Assembly (NCBI RefSeq): GCF_007994075.1
Contig: NZ_VIWU01000001.1
Location: forward strand, 4,588,001-4,652,000
Source: Pseudonocardia hierapolitana
Lineage (GTDB): Bacteria > Actinomycetota > Actinomycetes > Mycobacteriales > Pseudonocardiaceae
Length of the DNA: 64,000 bases
Direction of reading: 5' to 3'
Below the pieces are notes generated by a model. That model did not search any database. It was given only the letters and a program-made list of their open reading frames with translations, and was not told the origin of the DNA. The translations under genes and the position numbers were made by a program. Shown here in pieces: positions 34,585 through 43,030 of this stretch (positions are counted from its first letter, which is position 1; each line of letters opens with the position of its first letter).

Positions 34585-36828
34585 TCAACTGTCCGTCGCC
34601 GAGCCGTAGGCCCGAACCGACACCACGTGCGCGCGGGGAGCGCCGTTCGTCGCCCTCGCAACGACGCGCAGTGCGCCGATGCTGACCGGCGCGTCGAGCG
34701 TGTGCACCCGGTGCCGGCGGCGGTTGTCCATCACGCGGGCGACCGTGCGCCACCCCCCGCCGTCATCGAGCTGGAGGTCGTAGTCGCGCAGGAGCGTCGG
34801 CAGCACGCGGAACGGTGTGTGGTGGTGGTGCAGGTTGATCAGGTCCTCCTCGACGTCGTCGTCGAGCACGAGCGCCACCTCGGCCACCGTCACCGGCTCG
34901 TCCCAACGCAGCTCCACCCACGGCTCCCGGTCGTGGTCGAGCCGCTCCGACACCCACATCTGCGGGCCGCCGTACGGCCGCGCATGGCCGCCCACGACTC
35001 GGGCGGGGGCGAACGCGGACGTCGGTTCGACCAGTCGGAAGCACAGGCTCTCGCGTTGCAGGATCCGCTTCCACGCCCGCCACTGTTCGGTCCACCGCTC
35101 GTCGGGGGTCGGCTCGCGGTGGCGGAAGAACAGCGTGCCCGGTTCGGCGGTGGCACTGTGGTGGACGGCGAGCGATGGGTCGGCCCGCAGCACGACGAAC
35201 GCGTTCTGCGGGGTGTCGGGCCGCCACCCGACGTCGAGGCGCACCCACTGCTTCTCCCCGGCGGGGACGGCCGCGGTTGCGGTCGCGACGAGGCGGGCGG
35301 GCAGGTAGTTCTGCGGCTTGCCGGTCGCGTGCACCTCGGCGACGAGCTCGGCGTCCCGGTCGGCGTCGACGAGCAGCTCCAACGCACCGAGCGACGGGTG
35401 CACCGGCAGGACGAGCCCGAGCGCCTCGTCGAGCGGCTCGGTGCCGTCCGAGACCTCGACGGCCGGTGTCCGCAGCTGCGACGACGCGCGGACGCGGGCG
35501 GTCAGCGCGAGGTCGGCAGGGTCGTCTGCGGGCACCCCGAGCGGCGGCCCGTCGGCGCGGGTGAGGGCGCGGTGGACGACGTCGATGTGCTCGGTGGCCA
35601 GCTCGCGGGGCGTGAGCCCGCGCTGCACGGCCAGCGCGGCGGCGGTGCCGGCCGCCTCGCCGCCGACGGCGCAGGTCGCCATCACGCGCGTGGTGCCGAA
35701 CGCGACGTGCGACGCCGAGATGGTGCGCCCGGCCATCCACATGTTCGTGACGTTGCGGGAGTACAGGCAGCGCAGCGGGATGTGGTAGACGCCGTCGGGG
35801 TGCCAGTGCCGGGACCCGGGCTCGGTGGCGTACATGCCTCCGGGCGGGTGCAGGTCGATGGACCAGCCGCCGAAGGCGACCCGGTCGGGGAACTCGGTCT
35901 GCTCGAGCACGTCGTGCTGGATGAGGACGTGGTCGCCGACGAACCGCCGGTACTCGCGCTTGCCCGGTACCGAGCCGATCCACTCCAGGGTCAGGTTGTC
36001 CGCGTCGAACTCGCCGGAGTTCTTGATGTGGTCCCAGATCCCGTAGACGGCGGCCTGCAGCTCGTCGCGGATCTCCTCGTTGTCGTGCACGATGTCGCGC
36101 TCGCCGCCCCACTCGATCCACCAGAAGGCGCAGCCCTTGGCGTCGGCGCGGATGACGCGGCGGTCGAGGATCGAGGTCTTCCGGATGTCCTTCGCGAAGG
36201 ACGGCGGCACGAACGGCACGGGGTGCCCGGCGTCGGTGGAGTAGAAGAGGATCGTGCTGCCGAGCATGACCTCGTCGGGCACCTCGGGGGCCCATGACTC
36301 GCCGAACTCGGCGCGCGCCTCGCGCCCGGTGCGGTACTCGGCGCCCGCGAGATGCCCCACCAGGCCGTCGCCGCTGCAGTCGACGAACGCCGGGCTCGTG
36401 AACGTGACCACCCGCTCCGAGCCCATCGTCCAGCCGGTCACCGAGCGGATCACGCGCGCGTCGGCGGGCCCGTCGGCCTCGACGTCGCGCACGTCGGTGT
36501 TCAGGAACAGGCTCAGGTTCGGCTCGGCGCGTACGGCCTCGAGCAGCACGAGGTCCCAGTAGTAGGGGTTGCCGTCGGGGTTCGTGTACTGGTTCTCCAC
36601 GAAGAGCTCGCCCATGATCCCGGTCTCGCGGGCGTAGCGCTGCGCGCCGTGCGCGGTGGCCCCGCACACCCACACCCGGATCTCGCTTGAGGAATTCCCC
36701 CCGAGCACCGGCCGGTTCTGCACGAGCGCGACGCGCGCGCCCTGGCGGGCGGCGGCGATCGCGGCGCAGCAGCCCGCGAGACCACCACCGATCACCGTGA
36801 GGTCCGACTCGACGTGCTCGGTGCGCAT
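34585..36828 (-). CDS. Large FAD-dependent oxidoreductase
   Basis: Predicted 747-aa flavoprotein of the FAD_oxidored type (pfam12831). N-terminus DLTVIGGGLAGCCAAIAAARQGARVALV binds FAD; NRPVLGGNSSSEIRV, VDCSGDGLVGHLAGAEYR and MWMAGRTISASHVAFGTTRVMATCAVGGEA are the family blocks. The last 200 residues look like a beta-sandwich, possibly carbohydrate-binding. Last gene of the uptake operon, 18 nt after the RpiR stop. Members of this family often lie in sugar-utilisation loci, where they may oxidise the imported compound; the substrate is unknown. Confidence 0.87.
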   Translation of the reverse strand: MRTEHVESDLTVIGGGLAGCCAAIAAARQGARVALVQNRPVLGGNSSSEIRVWVCGATAHGAQRYARETGIMGELFVENQYTNPDGNPYYWDLVLLEAVRAEPNLSLFLNTDVRDVEADGPADARVIRSVTGWTMGSERVVTFTSPAFVDCSGDGLVGHLAGAEYRTGREARAEFGESWAPEVPDEVMLGSTILFYSTDAGHPVPFVPPSFAKDIRKTSILDRRVIRADAKGCAFWWIEWGGERDIVHDNEEIRDELQAAVYGIWDHIKNSGEFDADNLTLEWIGSVPGKREYRRFVGDHVLIQHDVLEQTEFPDRVAFGGWSIDLHPPGGMYATEPGSRHWHPDGVYHIPLRCLYSRNVTNMWMAGRTISASHVAFGTTRVMATCAVGGEAAGTAAALAVQRGLTPRELATEHIDVVHRALTRADGPPLGVPADDPADLALTARVRASSQLRTPAVEVSDGTEPLDEALGLVLPVHPSLGALELLVDADRDAELVAEVHATGKPQNYLPARLVATATAAVPAGEKQWVRLDVGWRPDTPQNAFVVLRADPSLAVHHSATAEPGTLFFRHREPTPDERWTEQWRAWKRILQRESLCFRLVEPTSAFAPARVVGGHARPYGGPQMWVSERLDHDREPWVELRWDEPVTVAEVALVLDDDVEEDLINLHHHHTPFRVLPTLLRDYDLQLDDGGGWRTVARVMDNRRRHRVHTLDAPVSIGALRVVARATNGAPRAHVVSVRAYGSATDS

Positions 36829-36846
36829 GCGTGTCCTCTCCTGGTG

Positions 36847-37749
36847 CTACCGCTCCGGCTCGGGAGCAGGTCCGTGCAGGCTCACGAAGGCCTCGGCGAG
36901 CGCCTCCGGGGTGCGCTGGGCGACGAGCACCCAGAGCAGGCTGGCCACGAGCGTGTCGCTGGAGCGGCCTGCGAAGTAGTCGGTCCAGGTGCTGGTCTCG
37001 CGGGTGCCGGTGAACAGCACCGCGTCGGCCTCGGCCGCGGTCGGCGAGTCCGGCATCCCGGTGATCAGCGCGGTGAAGGCGCCGCGCTCGCCCGCGTCGG
37101 TGAGGAAGGCCCGCGCCACGGCGTCGTCCCCCGAGCGGTCCACGGCGAGCGCGACGTCGCCGCGGTGCAGCAGGCTCGTGCCGACGTGGGACTCCCGTTG
37201 CCCCTCGAAGAACCACACGGGGCGCCCGATGCGCAGCAGCCGGATGGTGAGTTCGCGCGCCGGGATCGCGTCGCCCCACTCGCCGAACACGTGGATCCGC
37301 GGCGCGGCGGCGATCCGGTCCGCGACCCGTGCGGCGACGGCGAGGTCGATCGAGCCCATCGCGTTGCGCAGCGCCCGCGACTGCGCGGTCGCGAGCACGG
37401 TGAGCACCTGCTCAGGTGGGTCGGCAGGTTGGATCACCGAGCCGAGGTCGCGGTCCCACCCGCCCTGCACGCCCCGGCCGTACTCGGTGGCGATCGCGGC
37501 GCGCAGCGCCGGGTAGCCGGAGTAGCCGAGCAGCGCGGCCAGCCGCGTGACCGTGGCGGCCGAGGCCTCCGCCCGCGCGGCGAGCACGGTGATCGAGCTG
37601 CGGCCGGCCTCGGCGGGCGAGCCGAGGATCGTCTCGGCGACCCGCCGCGTCGCGCCGCTGAGCGAGCCCAGCGCGTCGCGGATCTGCTGCAGCGGACTCG
37701 CCTCGTCGGCGCGCCGCGGCGCGCCGTCGTGGGGAACGGGGACCGTCAC
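36847..37749 (-). CDS. RpiR/MurR-family regulator with SIS domain
   Basis: Predicted 300-aa regulator. The N-terminal HTH_6 domain (SSITVLAARAEASAATVTRLAALLGYSGYPALR) is followed by a SIS sugar-phosphate domain (VFGEWGDAIPARELTIRLLRIG, VALAVDRSGDD). GTG 37749 is preferred over an upstream ATG (37779), as GAGGA precedes it and it then starts 7 nt after the upstream stop. It sits inside the ABC operon and is the obvious candidate to sense a phosphorylated or amino sugar and control it. Confidence 0.88.
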   Translation of the reverse strand: MTVPVPHDGAPRRADEASPLQQIRDALGSLSGATRRVAETILGSPAEAGRSSITVLAARAEASAATVTRLAALLGYSGYPALRAAIATEYGRGVQGGWDRDLGSVIQPADPPEQVLTVLATAQSRALRNAMGSIDLAVAARVADRIAAAPRIHVFGEWGDAIPARELTIRLLRIGRPVWFFEGQRESHVGTSLLHRGDVALAVDRSGDDAVARAFLTDAGERGAFTALITGMPDSPTAAEADAVLFTGTRETSTWTDYFAGRSSDTLVASLLWVLVAQRTPEALAEAFVSLHGPAPEPER

Positions 37750-37756
37750 CGGGTCC

Positions 37757-39133
37757 TCAGGTGTAGACGAACTGGGCACTCGCGGAAGTGTCCACGTCGC
37801 TGACGAGCCGGACCCAGTGGGCGCTGAACCCGGTGGGGAACACGTGCGTGCGCGTCTCGCCCGGCCCGACCTCGATGCGTTCGACCGCGCCGAACCGGCC
37901 GTGCCCGTGGAAGTCGATCTCCACAGTGACGTTCATCGGGGTCCGCCCCTGGTTCTCCAGGTGCAGGCACTTGTGCTCGAAACCGGTCATCAGGTAGGGG
38001 TCGGACGGGACGTCGGCGCCGACCTCCTCCTCCCACCACGGCCCGCCCCAGCCGGCCGGCTTGCCGAATCCCCACAGGTCGTCGGTCTTGCCGAAGAACA
38101 TGCCGGACTGCGGTTCCGCAGTGGTCGGGTTCAGGCCGTGGCTCGGCGACGCGTTGTCCGCCCCGGCGACGAACATGCCGCGCCACGAGCAGAAGTCGCC
38201 CAGCACCCACAGGTGCGTAGACACCGGCCGCACGCCCCACACCCGCCCGCCGTACGCCCACGGCGAGAGCTCGTAGAACATCCCGTGGTGGTCGACGAGC
38301 AGCCGCTCGTGCTCCACCTCGCGGATGCGCGGCCACTCGGTCTGCCACTTGTGGTCGAACGTGTGGGATGCCTTGGGAAGCCGGTAACGGGTCCAGCGCC
38401 CGTCGGCGTCGGTGAAGACCTCCAGGATCGCGGAGGCCCGATCCCAGCCCGTCGCGAAGATCGTGCCGCCGAACTCGTGGCGGCCGCCGATCCCGGTGAA
38501 CGGCTTGCGGGCCAGGACCGTCCAGCGCTCGCCGTCGTACTCGGCGAGCCTGCCGCGGGCCTGCTTGCCCGCCCAGTCGTCCTCGCTGTACTCGTTGGAG
38601 CAGACGACGAAGCGGCCGAAGCTCGTGTAGCAGTCCTTGTAGTGCACCTTCCACTCGCCGTCGGTGCCCAGCTCGGCGTTGAGGTCGAACACCTGCCGAC
38701 ACCCGAGCGTCGTGACGTCCAGCTCGAACACCTCGCCCTCCATCGCGAGGACGTAGACGTGGGTGTCCGGCTTCGTCAGGTGCCGGGTGGTGCCGCAGAC
38801 CCGCATCGGAACCAGCTCCGGCACCGTGCGGATCGTGTGGTCGGCGGACACCACGTGCGGGCCGATCACCAGGGTGCTGGTGGGGAAGTGCACGAACCGG
38901 TTGGTGTAGGTGCCGTCGACGCCGAGCGTCTCTGGCACGACCTCCATCGACAGGTCCGCGTCGATCCGCCGCAGGCTCACGCCGCCGCCGCTCGCAGCCC
39001 GGTGCGAGTTGTAGTTCTGCACGTAGAGCTTGCCGTTCCAGGGCATCAGCGCCCCCACGCCGAGCTCGCTGCGCGGCGGGCCGAAGTCGCCCACCTGCGC
39101 CAGCGCGGGGAACACCCCGGAGACCTGCATCAT
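37757..39133 (-). CDS. Conserved protein of unknown function, propeller-like
   Basis: Predicted 458-aa protein without signal peptide or known motif. It is rich in aromatic residues and in strand-turn patterns such as WNGKLYVQNYNSH, THVYVLAMEGEVFELD, RFVVCSNEYSEDDWAGK, THLWVLGDFCSW, HFEHKCLHLENQG-like, which suggests a beta-propeller followed by a small C-terminal beta domain. ATG at 39133 with GAGGGA. Between permease and RpiR genes in the operon, so it probably acts on the imported compound, perhaps as a lyase or hydrolase; no catalytic residue can be named. Confidence 0.75.
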   Translation of the reverse strand: MMQVSGVFPALAQVGDFGPPRSELGVGALMPWNGKLYVQNYNSHRAASGGGVSLRRIDADLSMEVVPETLGVDGTYTNRFVHFPTSTLVIGPHVVSADHTIRTVPELVPMRVCGTTRHLTKPDTHVYVLAMEGEVFELDVTTLGCRQVFDLNAELGTDGEWKVHYKDCYTSFGRFVVCSNEYSEDDWAGKQARGRLAEYDGERWTVLARKPFTGIGGRHEFGGTIFATGWDRASAILEVFTDADGRWTRYRLPKASHTFDHKWQTEWPRIREVEHERLLVDHHGMFYELSPWAYGGRVWGVRPVSTHLWVLGDFCSWRGMFVAGADNASPSHGLNPTTAEPQSGMFFGKTDDLWGFGKPAGWGGPWWEEEVGADVPSDPYLMTGFEHKCLHLENQGRTPMNVTVEIDFHGHGRFGAVERIEVGPGETRTHVFPTGFSAHWVRLVSDVDTSASAQFVYT

Positions 39134-39144
39134 GGTTTCGTCCC

Positions 39145-39990
39145 TCACTTGATTCCGGTGTGGGTCATCGCCTGCACGAAGCGCTTCTGGAGCACGAGGA
39201 ACACGATCAACACCGGCACGATCGACACGACCGACGCGGCCATCGACAGGCTCGGCGAGAGCGAGCCCTGCTCGTCGGTGAAGTTCGAGAGGCTGAGCGG
39301 AAGGGTGTAGGTCTCCGGGCTCGAGATCAGCACCAGCGGCGCCTCGTAGTCGTTCCACGACCAGACGAAGGCGAGGATGCCGAGCGCGCTCATCACGGGA
39401 GTGGCCATCGGCACGTAGATCCGCCAGAAGATCTGCCACTCCGACGCCCCGTCGATACGGGCGGCCTCGGCGAACTCGGCGGGCTGGCTCACGAAGAACT
39501 GGCGCATGAGGAAGGTGCCCAGCACCGTGAACATGCCGGGCAGGATCAGCGCCCACAGCGTGTCGTAGAGCCCCAACGTCTGGAAGTAGACGAACCGCGG
39601 CACGAGCAACAGCTGGGCCGGGATGATCGCCGTCGCGAGGTAGAGCAGGAACACCGTGTCGCGGCCCGCGAACCGGATGCGGGCGAAGGCGTAGCCCGCC
39701 ATCGTCGCCGTCACCACCTCGCCGAGCACCCGCAACGCCGCCACGAACACGGAGTTGGCGAACGCCGGCACGATCGACGACTCGCCGAACAGGACGGCGG
39801 CGTAGGCGTCCCACGTGGCCTGGTCCGGGATCCAGTCCATCGGCACGGTGAACGCGTCGGCGTCGCGCTTGAACGCCGTCGAGAGCATCCAGGCGAACGG
39901 CGTGAGGAAGGCGAGTGCGAGGAGCCAGAGCGGGATGCCCCACAGCCAACGCTGCCGGCGGGCGCGCGAGGAGCGGATCATGTCAGTCAT
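39145..39990 (-). CDS. Carbohydrate ABC transporter permease (MalG-like)
   Basis: Predicted 281-aa inner-membrane permease with six helices. The EAA loop, contact point for the ATPase, reads EAARIDGASEWQIFWRIYVP. The C-terminal KRFVQAMTHTGIK is the usual MalG-type tail. Start overlaps the upstream permease stop by 8 nt. CUT1 family. No ATPase gene is in the operon. Confidence 0.95.
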   Translation of the reverse strand: MTDMIRSSRARRQRWLWGIPLWLLALAFLTPFAWMLSTAFKRDADAFTVPMDWIPDQATWDAYAAVLFGESSIVPAFANSVFVAALRVLGEVVTATMAGYAFARIRFAGRDTVFLLYLATAIIPAQLLLVPRFVYFQTLGLYDTLWALILPGMFTVLGTFLMRQFFVSQPAEFAEAARIDGASEWQIFWRIYVPMATPVMSALGILAFVWSWNDYEAPLVLISSPETYTLPLSLSNFTDEQGSLSPSLSMAASVVSIVPVLIVFLVLQKRFVQAMTHTGIK

Positions 39991-40951
39991 GGAGGGCCCT
40001 CCCGCGCTGCGCGCGCCAGGTCAGGAGCGTCAGGGCCAGCACGCCGAGGAACGTCACCATGCCGATCGCCGACGCGTAGCCGAACCGGTAGAACTGGAAG
40101 CCCGTCTGGTACATGTAGTACGGCAGCGTGGTCGTGGCGTCGCCCGGCCCGCCCGCCGTGATGAGGGCGATCAGCCCGAACCCCTGCGACGCCCCGATGA
40201 ACAGCGTCACCAGCAGGAACACCGTGGTCGGCACGAGCGACGGCCAGGTGATCACCCGGAACTTCGTCCAGACGCCTGCGCCGTCCAGGTCGGCGGCCTC
40301 GTAGAGCTGGGTGGGCGCGTCCTGCAGCGCGGAGAGGTAGATGAGCGCGGCGTAGCCGACGCCGCCCCACACCGCGATCACGATGAGCGCCGGGAGCGCC
40401 CAGTACGACGAGGCGAACCAGGCGGGGGCGTCCTGCAGACCGAGGGCGCCGAGCACCTGGTTGACCAGGCCGGACGACGGGTTCATCAACATCAGCCATG
40501 TCATGCCGATCGCGACGACGCTGACGATGTAGGGCACGAAGAAGATCGCGCGCAGGGCTGCCCGGCCCGGGATGTCGCGGTTCAACGCCAGGCCCAGTGC
40601 CAGGCCGAGGATCGTCGTGAGCGGCACGCTGACGCCCGCGTAGACCAGCGTGAGCACCACGCTGTTCCAGAAGCCGGGGTCGCGGAAGACGTTGACGAAG
40701 TTCTCCAGCCCGACGAACTCGATCCCGCCGAAGCCGGACACCAGGTTCCACTCGGTGAACGACAGCAGCACCACCGAGACGAGCGGGACGAGCGTGAACA
40801 GGGCGACGCCCACCAGGTTCGGGGCGATGAACAGCCAGCCGACCCACGCCCGTGGCTGGGCGACGGATGCGGCCGGCGGGGTGGCGCGGCCGGTACGGGA
40901 GGCGGGAGCGCCGGTGGGGATGCCGGTCGGAGCGGTCACGGTCATGGTCAC
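39983..40951 (-). CDS. Carbohydrate ABC transporter permease (MalF-like)
   Basis: Predicted 322-aa permease: an N-terminal Pro/Thr/Ala-rich cytosolic stretch of about 35 residues, then six helices. EAA loop: YEAADLDGAGVWTKFRVITWP. The GTG at 40951 forms a 4-nt GTGA overlap with the binding-protein stop; an ATG two codons later is the alternative. Part of the CUT1-type importer. Confidence 0.94.
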   Translation of the reverse strand: MTMTVTAPTGIPTGAPASRTGRATPPAASVAQPRAWVGWLFIAPNLVGVALFTLVPLVSVVLLSFTEWNLVSGFGGIEFVGLENFVNVFRDPGFWNSVVLTLVYAGVSVPLTTILGLALGLALNRDIPGRAALRAIFFVPYIVSVVAIGMTWLMLMNPSSGLVNQVLGALGLQDAPAWFASSYWALPALIVIAVWGGVGYAALIYLSALQDAPTQLYEAADLDGAGVWTKFRVITWPSLVPTTVFLLVTLFIGASQGFGLIALITAGGPGDATTTLPYYMYQTGFQFYRFGYASAIGMVTFLGVLALTLLTWRAQRGRALHD

Positions 40952-42270
40952 GCCGCCTTCCGGTAGCGGTCGATCGCCGCAGCGGCCTGTGCGTCGATGG
41001 ACGCGATGGAGTCGGCGGGGGACCGCTCGCCGATCCAGCACAGGTCCTGCTGCTGCTCGACGGCGAGCGTGATCTCCGGGAGCGCGGTGAGGTCGCTGTC
41101 GACGTACAGGTGCGGCCGCTCCTCGAACAGGACGCGCCGGAACGAACCGACGTCGAACCACCGGTCCGGATCGGGCCCGAGCAGGCTTGTGAGCATCTCC
41201 TCCTGGGGCACGTTGCCGAGCGTCGGGATCTTGCCGCCGACGGCCATGTGCTTCGAGCCCTCGGTGACCCAGAACCGCACGAACTCCCAGGCGAGGTCCT
41301 GCCGCGGGGACTGCGGGTTGATCATGATGAAGTTGTTGAACTGGCCCTGGTTCCAGCCGGTGCCGTCGGCGGCGGTCGGCAACGGGGCGGCCGCGACGCG
41401 GAAGTCGTGCGGGTAGTCCTTCTCGTTGTAGAGGTAGCGCAGGCTGTACGGCGCGTTGACCCAGGTGGCGAACTCGCCGGAGACGAACGCGGTGTGCTGG
41501 TAGGCGTCGAGGTTCCGGGCGAGCACCTCCGTCCAGGGGTAGGCGACCCGGTCGCGGATCATGCGTTGCCCGAGCTCGAGCCACTCCAGGAAGTGCGGGT
41601 CGGAGAAATTGGACCCGCCGTCGGGCGTGTACCAGTAGTCGGGGCCGAGGGCGATGCGGGCGGAGTCGGGCACCTCGTAGGTGCCGAACATGCCGTCAGC
41701 GCGGATCTCGCGCGTGATCTCCTCGAACTCCTGCACCGTCCAGCGCGTCGGCAGCGGGATCCCGGCGCGCTCTCGCGCGGCCTCGTTGAACAGGACGAAC
41801 CACGGCTCGGCGGCGGTGGCGAGCGCCCGCACGCGGTCCCCGTCCCAGTAGGCGGTCGGGTTGTCGCGATCGAGGAAGGGGGCGAGCTCCGGTTCGTCCG
41901 CGAGGCGGTCGGTGATGTCGAGCGTCATGCCCGACTCGGCCCGCAGCGCGAGCGCTTTCGTCTGGTACGTGAAGTAGACGTCTATGTCGACGCCGCCCTG
42001 CAGTGCGGTGTCGAGCTTGAGGTTGCCCCGGTCGTCGTTGACGAAGCGGGTGTAGGCGACCTCGGTGCCCGGGTGCGCCGCGGTGAAGGCGTCGATCAGC
42101 GCGGCCGGTCCCGATCCGGGCGGCACGCCGCCCCAGACGTTGAGCGTGTTCGGCGGCGTCGCCCCGCTGCCTGCGCTGCACCCACCCAGCGCCGCGGCCG
42201 ACGCGAGCCCCGCGCACCCCGCCAGGAACTGCCGCCGCGTGGGCGTTCCCGCCCTTCCTCGTCCGATCAC
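40948..42270 (-). CDS. ABC transporter solute-binding lipoprotein (Tat)
   Basis: Predicted 440-aa extracellular binding protein. TPTRRQFLAGCAGLASA is a twin-arginine signal and AALGGCSAG a lipobox, so it is folded before export and lipid-anchored. The mature part is a family 1 solute-binding fold (FTAAHPGTEVAYTRF, WNQGQFNNFIMINPQS). The GTG at 42270 is preferred because AAGGAG lies 6 nt upstream; a longer frame begins at 42312. First gene of a six-gene operon. Sugar-like ligand expected. Confidence 0.93.
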   Translation of the reverse strand: MIGRGRAGTPTRRQFLAGCAGLASAAALGGCSAGSGATPPNTLNVWGGVPPGSGPAALIDAFTAAHPGTEVAYTRFVNDDRGNLKLDTALQGGVDIDVYFTYQTKALALRAESGMTLDITDRLADEPELAPFLDRDNPTAYWDGDRVRALATAAEPWFVLFNEAARERAGIPLPTRWTVQEFEEITREIRADGMFGTYEVPDSARIALGPDYWYTPDGGSNFSDPHFLEWLELGQRMIRDRVAYPWTEVLARNLDAYQHTAFVSGEFATWVNAPYSLRYLYNEKDYPHDFRVAAAPLPTAADGTGWNQGQFNNFIMINPQSPRQDLAWEFVRFWVTEGSKHMAVGGKIPTLGNVPQEEMLTSLLGPDPDRWFDVGSFRRVLFEERPHLYVDSDLTALPEITLAVEQQQDLCWIGERSPADSIASIDAQAAAAIDRYRKAA

Positions 42271-42354
42271 CCGATCTCCTTCGACCGCCGTGAACCCCGA
42301 CCTGGCCTGCAAGAGATTATTGTTTGAGCGGCTTGATCGCTAGACGCCAAGCAA

Positions 42355-42363
42355 GAAATTTTC
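42355..42363. promoter_or_regulatory. AT-rich dyad, candidate RpiR operator
   Basis: GAAATTTTC is a perfect 4-bp inverted repeat around a central T, inside an AT-rich stretch (42311-42366) that stands out against the GC-rich background. It lies about 90 nt upstream of the binding-protein start, where the operon promoter should be. RpiR/MurR sites are often A/T-rich dyads of the GAAA/TTTC kind. Confidence 0.35.
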
Positions 42364-42401
42364 ATCACTGGCGGGAGAGATCCACTCCCTGCCGTGTCGG
42401 A

Positions 42402-42947
42402 TCAGAGATCCGTCGCCAGCCGGCCTGCGATGTGCACGTCGACCCGGCGGCCGTCCACCACCCACGCCTCGCGCGGGCGCCCCTCGATCCGGAACCCGCA
42501 CCGCTCGGCGACGCGCGCGGACGCGGTGTTGCCGTCGGCCCACGCGTAGGTCACGCGGTGCAGGCCCAGCCCGCCGTAGGCGAACCGGAGGACGGCGGAG
42601 AGCGCGGTCGTGATCATCCCCCGCCCGCGCGCGGCCGGGAGCGCCCAGCAGGCGACGGCGGCGGCGCCGTGGCAGAGGTCCAGCTCGGCGAGTTCGATCT
42701 CGCCGAGCATCTCGCCGGTGGTCGGCTCGCACACGGCCCAGGAGTACCGCTCGTCGCGCACCCACTCCGCGGCCCGCCGCCGGATGTAGGCGTCCGCGTC
42801 CGCGAGGTCCGCAGGCGGCCGGTGCCGCCACCGTGCGATCTCCGGGTCGAGGCTGGACGCGACCACCGCAGGCCGGTCGTCCACCCTGTCGTCGCAGCGC
42901 AGGGCGCGCAGGTACCAGAGACCTGCGTTGATCTCTACGGGGTCCAA
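42402..42947 (-). CDS. GNAT-family N-acetyltransferase
   Basis: Predicted 181-aa acetyltransferase of the RimJ/RimL type. AVCEPTTGEMLGEIELAEL, then ACWALPAARGRGMITTALSAVL holds the acetyl-CoA loop (R-G-x-G-x-x-T), and HRVTYAWADGNTASARVAERCGF is motif B with the conserved N. A TTG at 42947 is taken as start with AGGAC upstream. Single gene downstream of the carboxylase direction; acceptor unknown. Confidence 0.88.
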   Translation of the reverse strand: MDPVEINAGLWYLRALRCDDRVDDRPAVVASSLDPEIARWRHRPPADLADADAYIRRRAAEWVRDERYSWAVCEPTTGEMLGEIELAELDLCHGAAAVACWALPAARGRGMITTALSAVLRFAYGGLGLHRVTYAWADGNTASARVAERCGFRIEGRPREAWVVDGRRVDVHIAGRLATDL

Positions 42948-43030
42948 AGGTCGTGTCCTGTGGGTCGTGGTCGATGGGCTTCGTGATCCTGGGCGCGAAG
43001 AGCGCGGCCACGACCCGCAGGACGCGGCCT

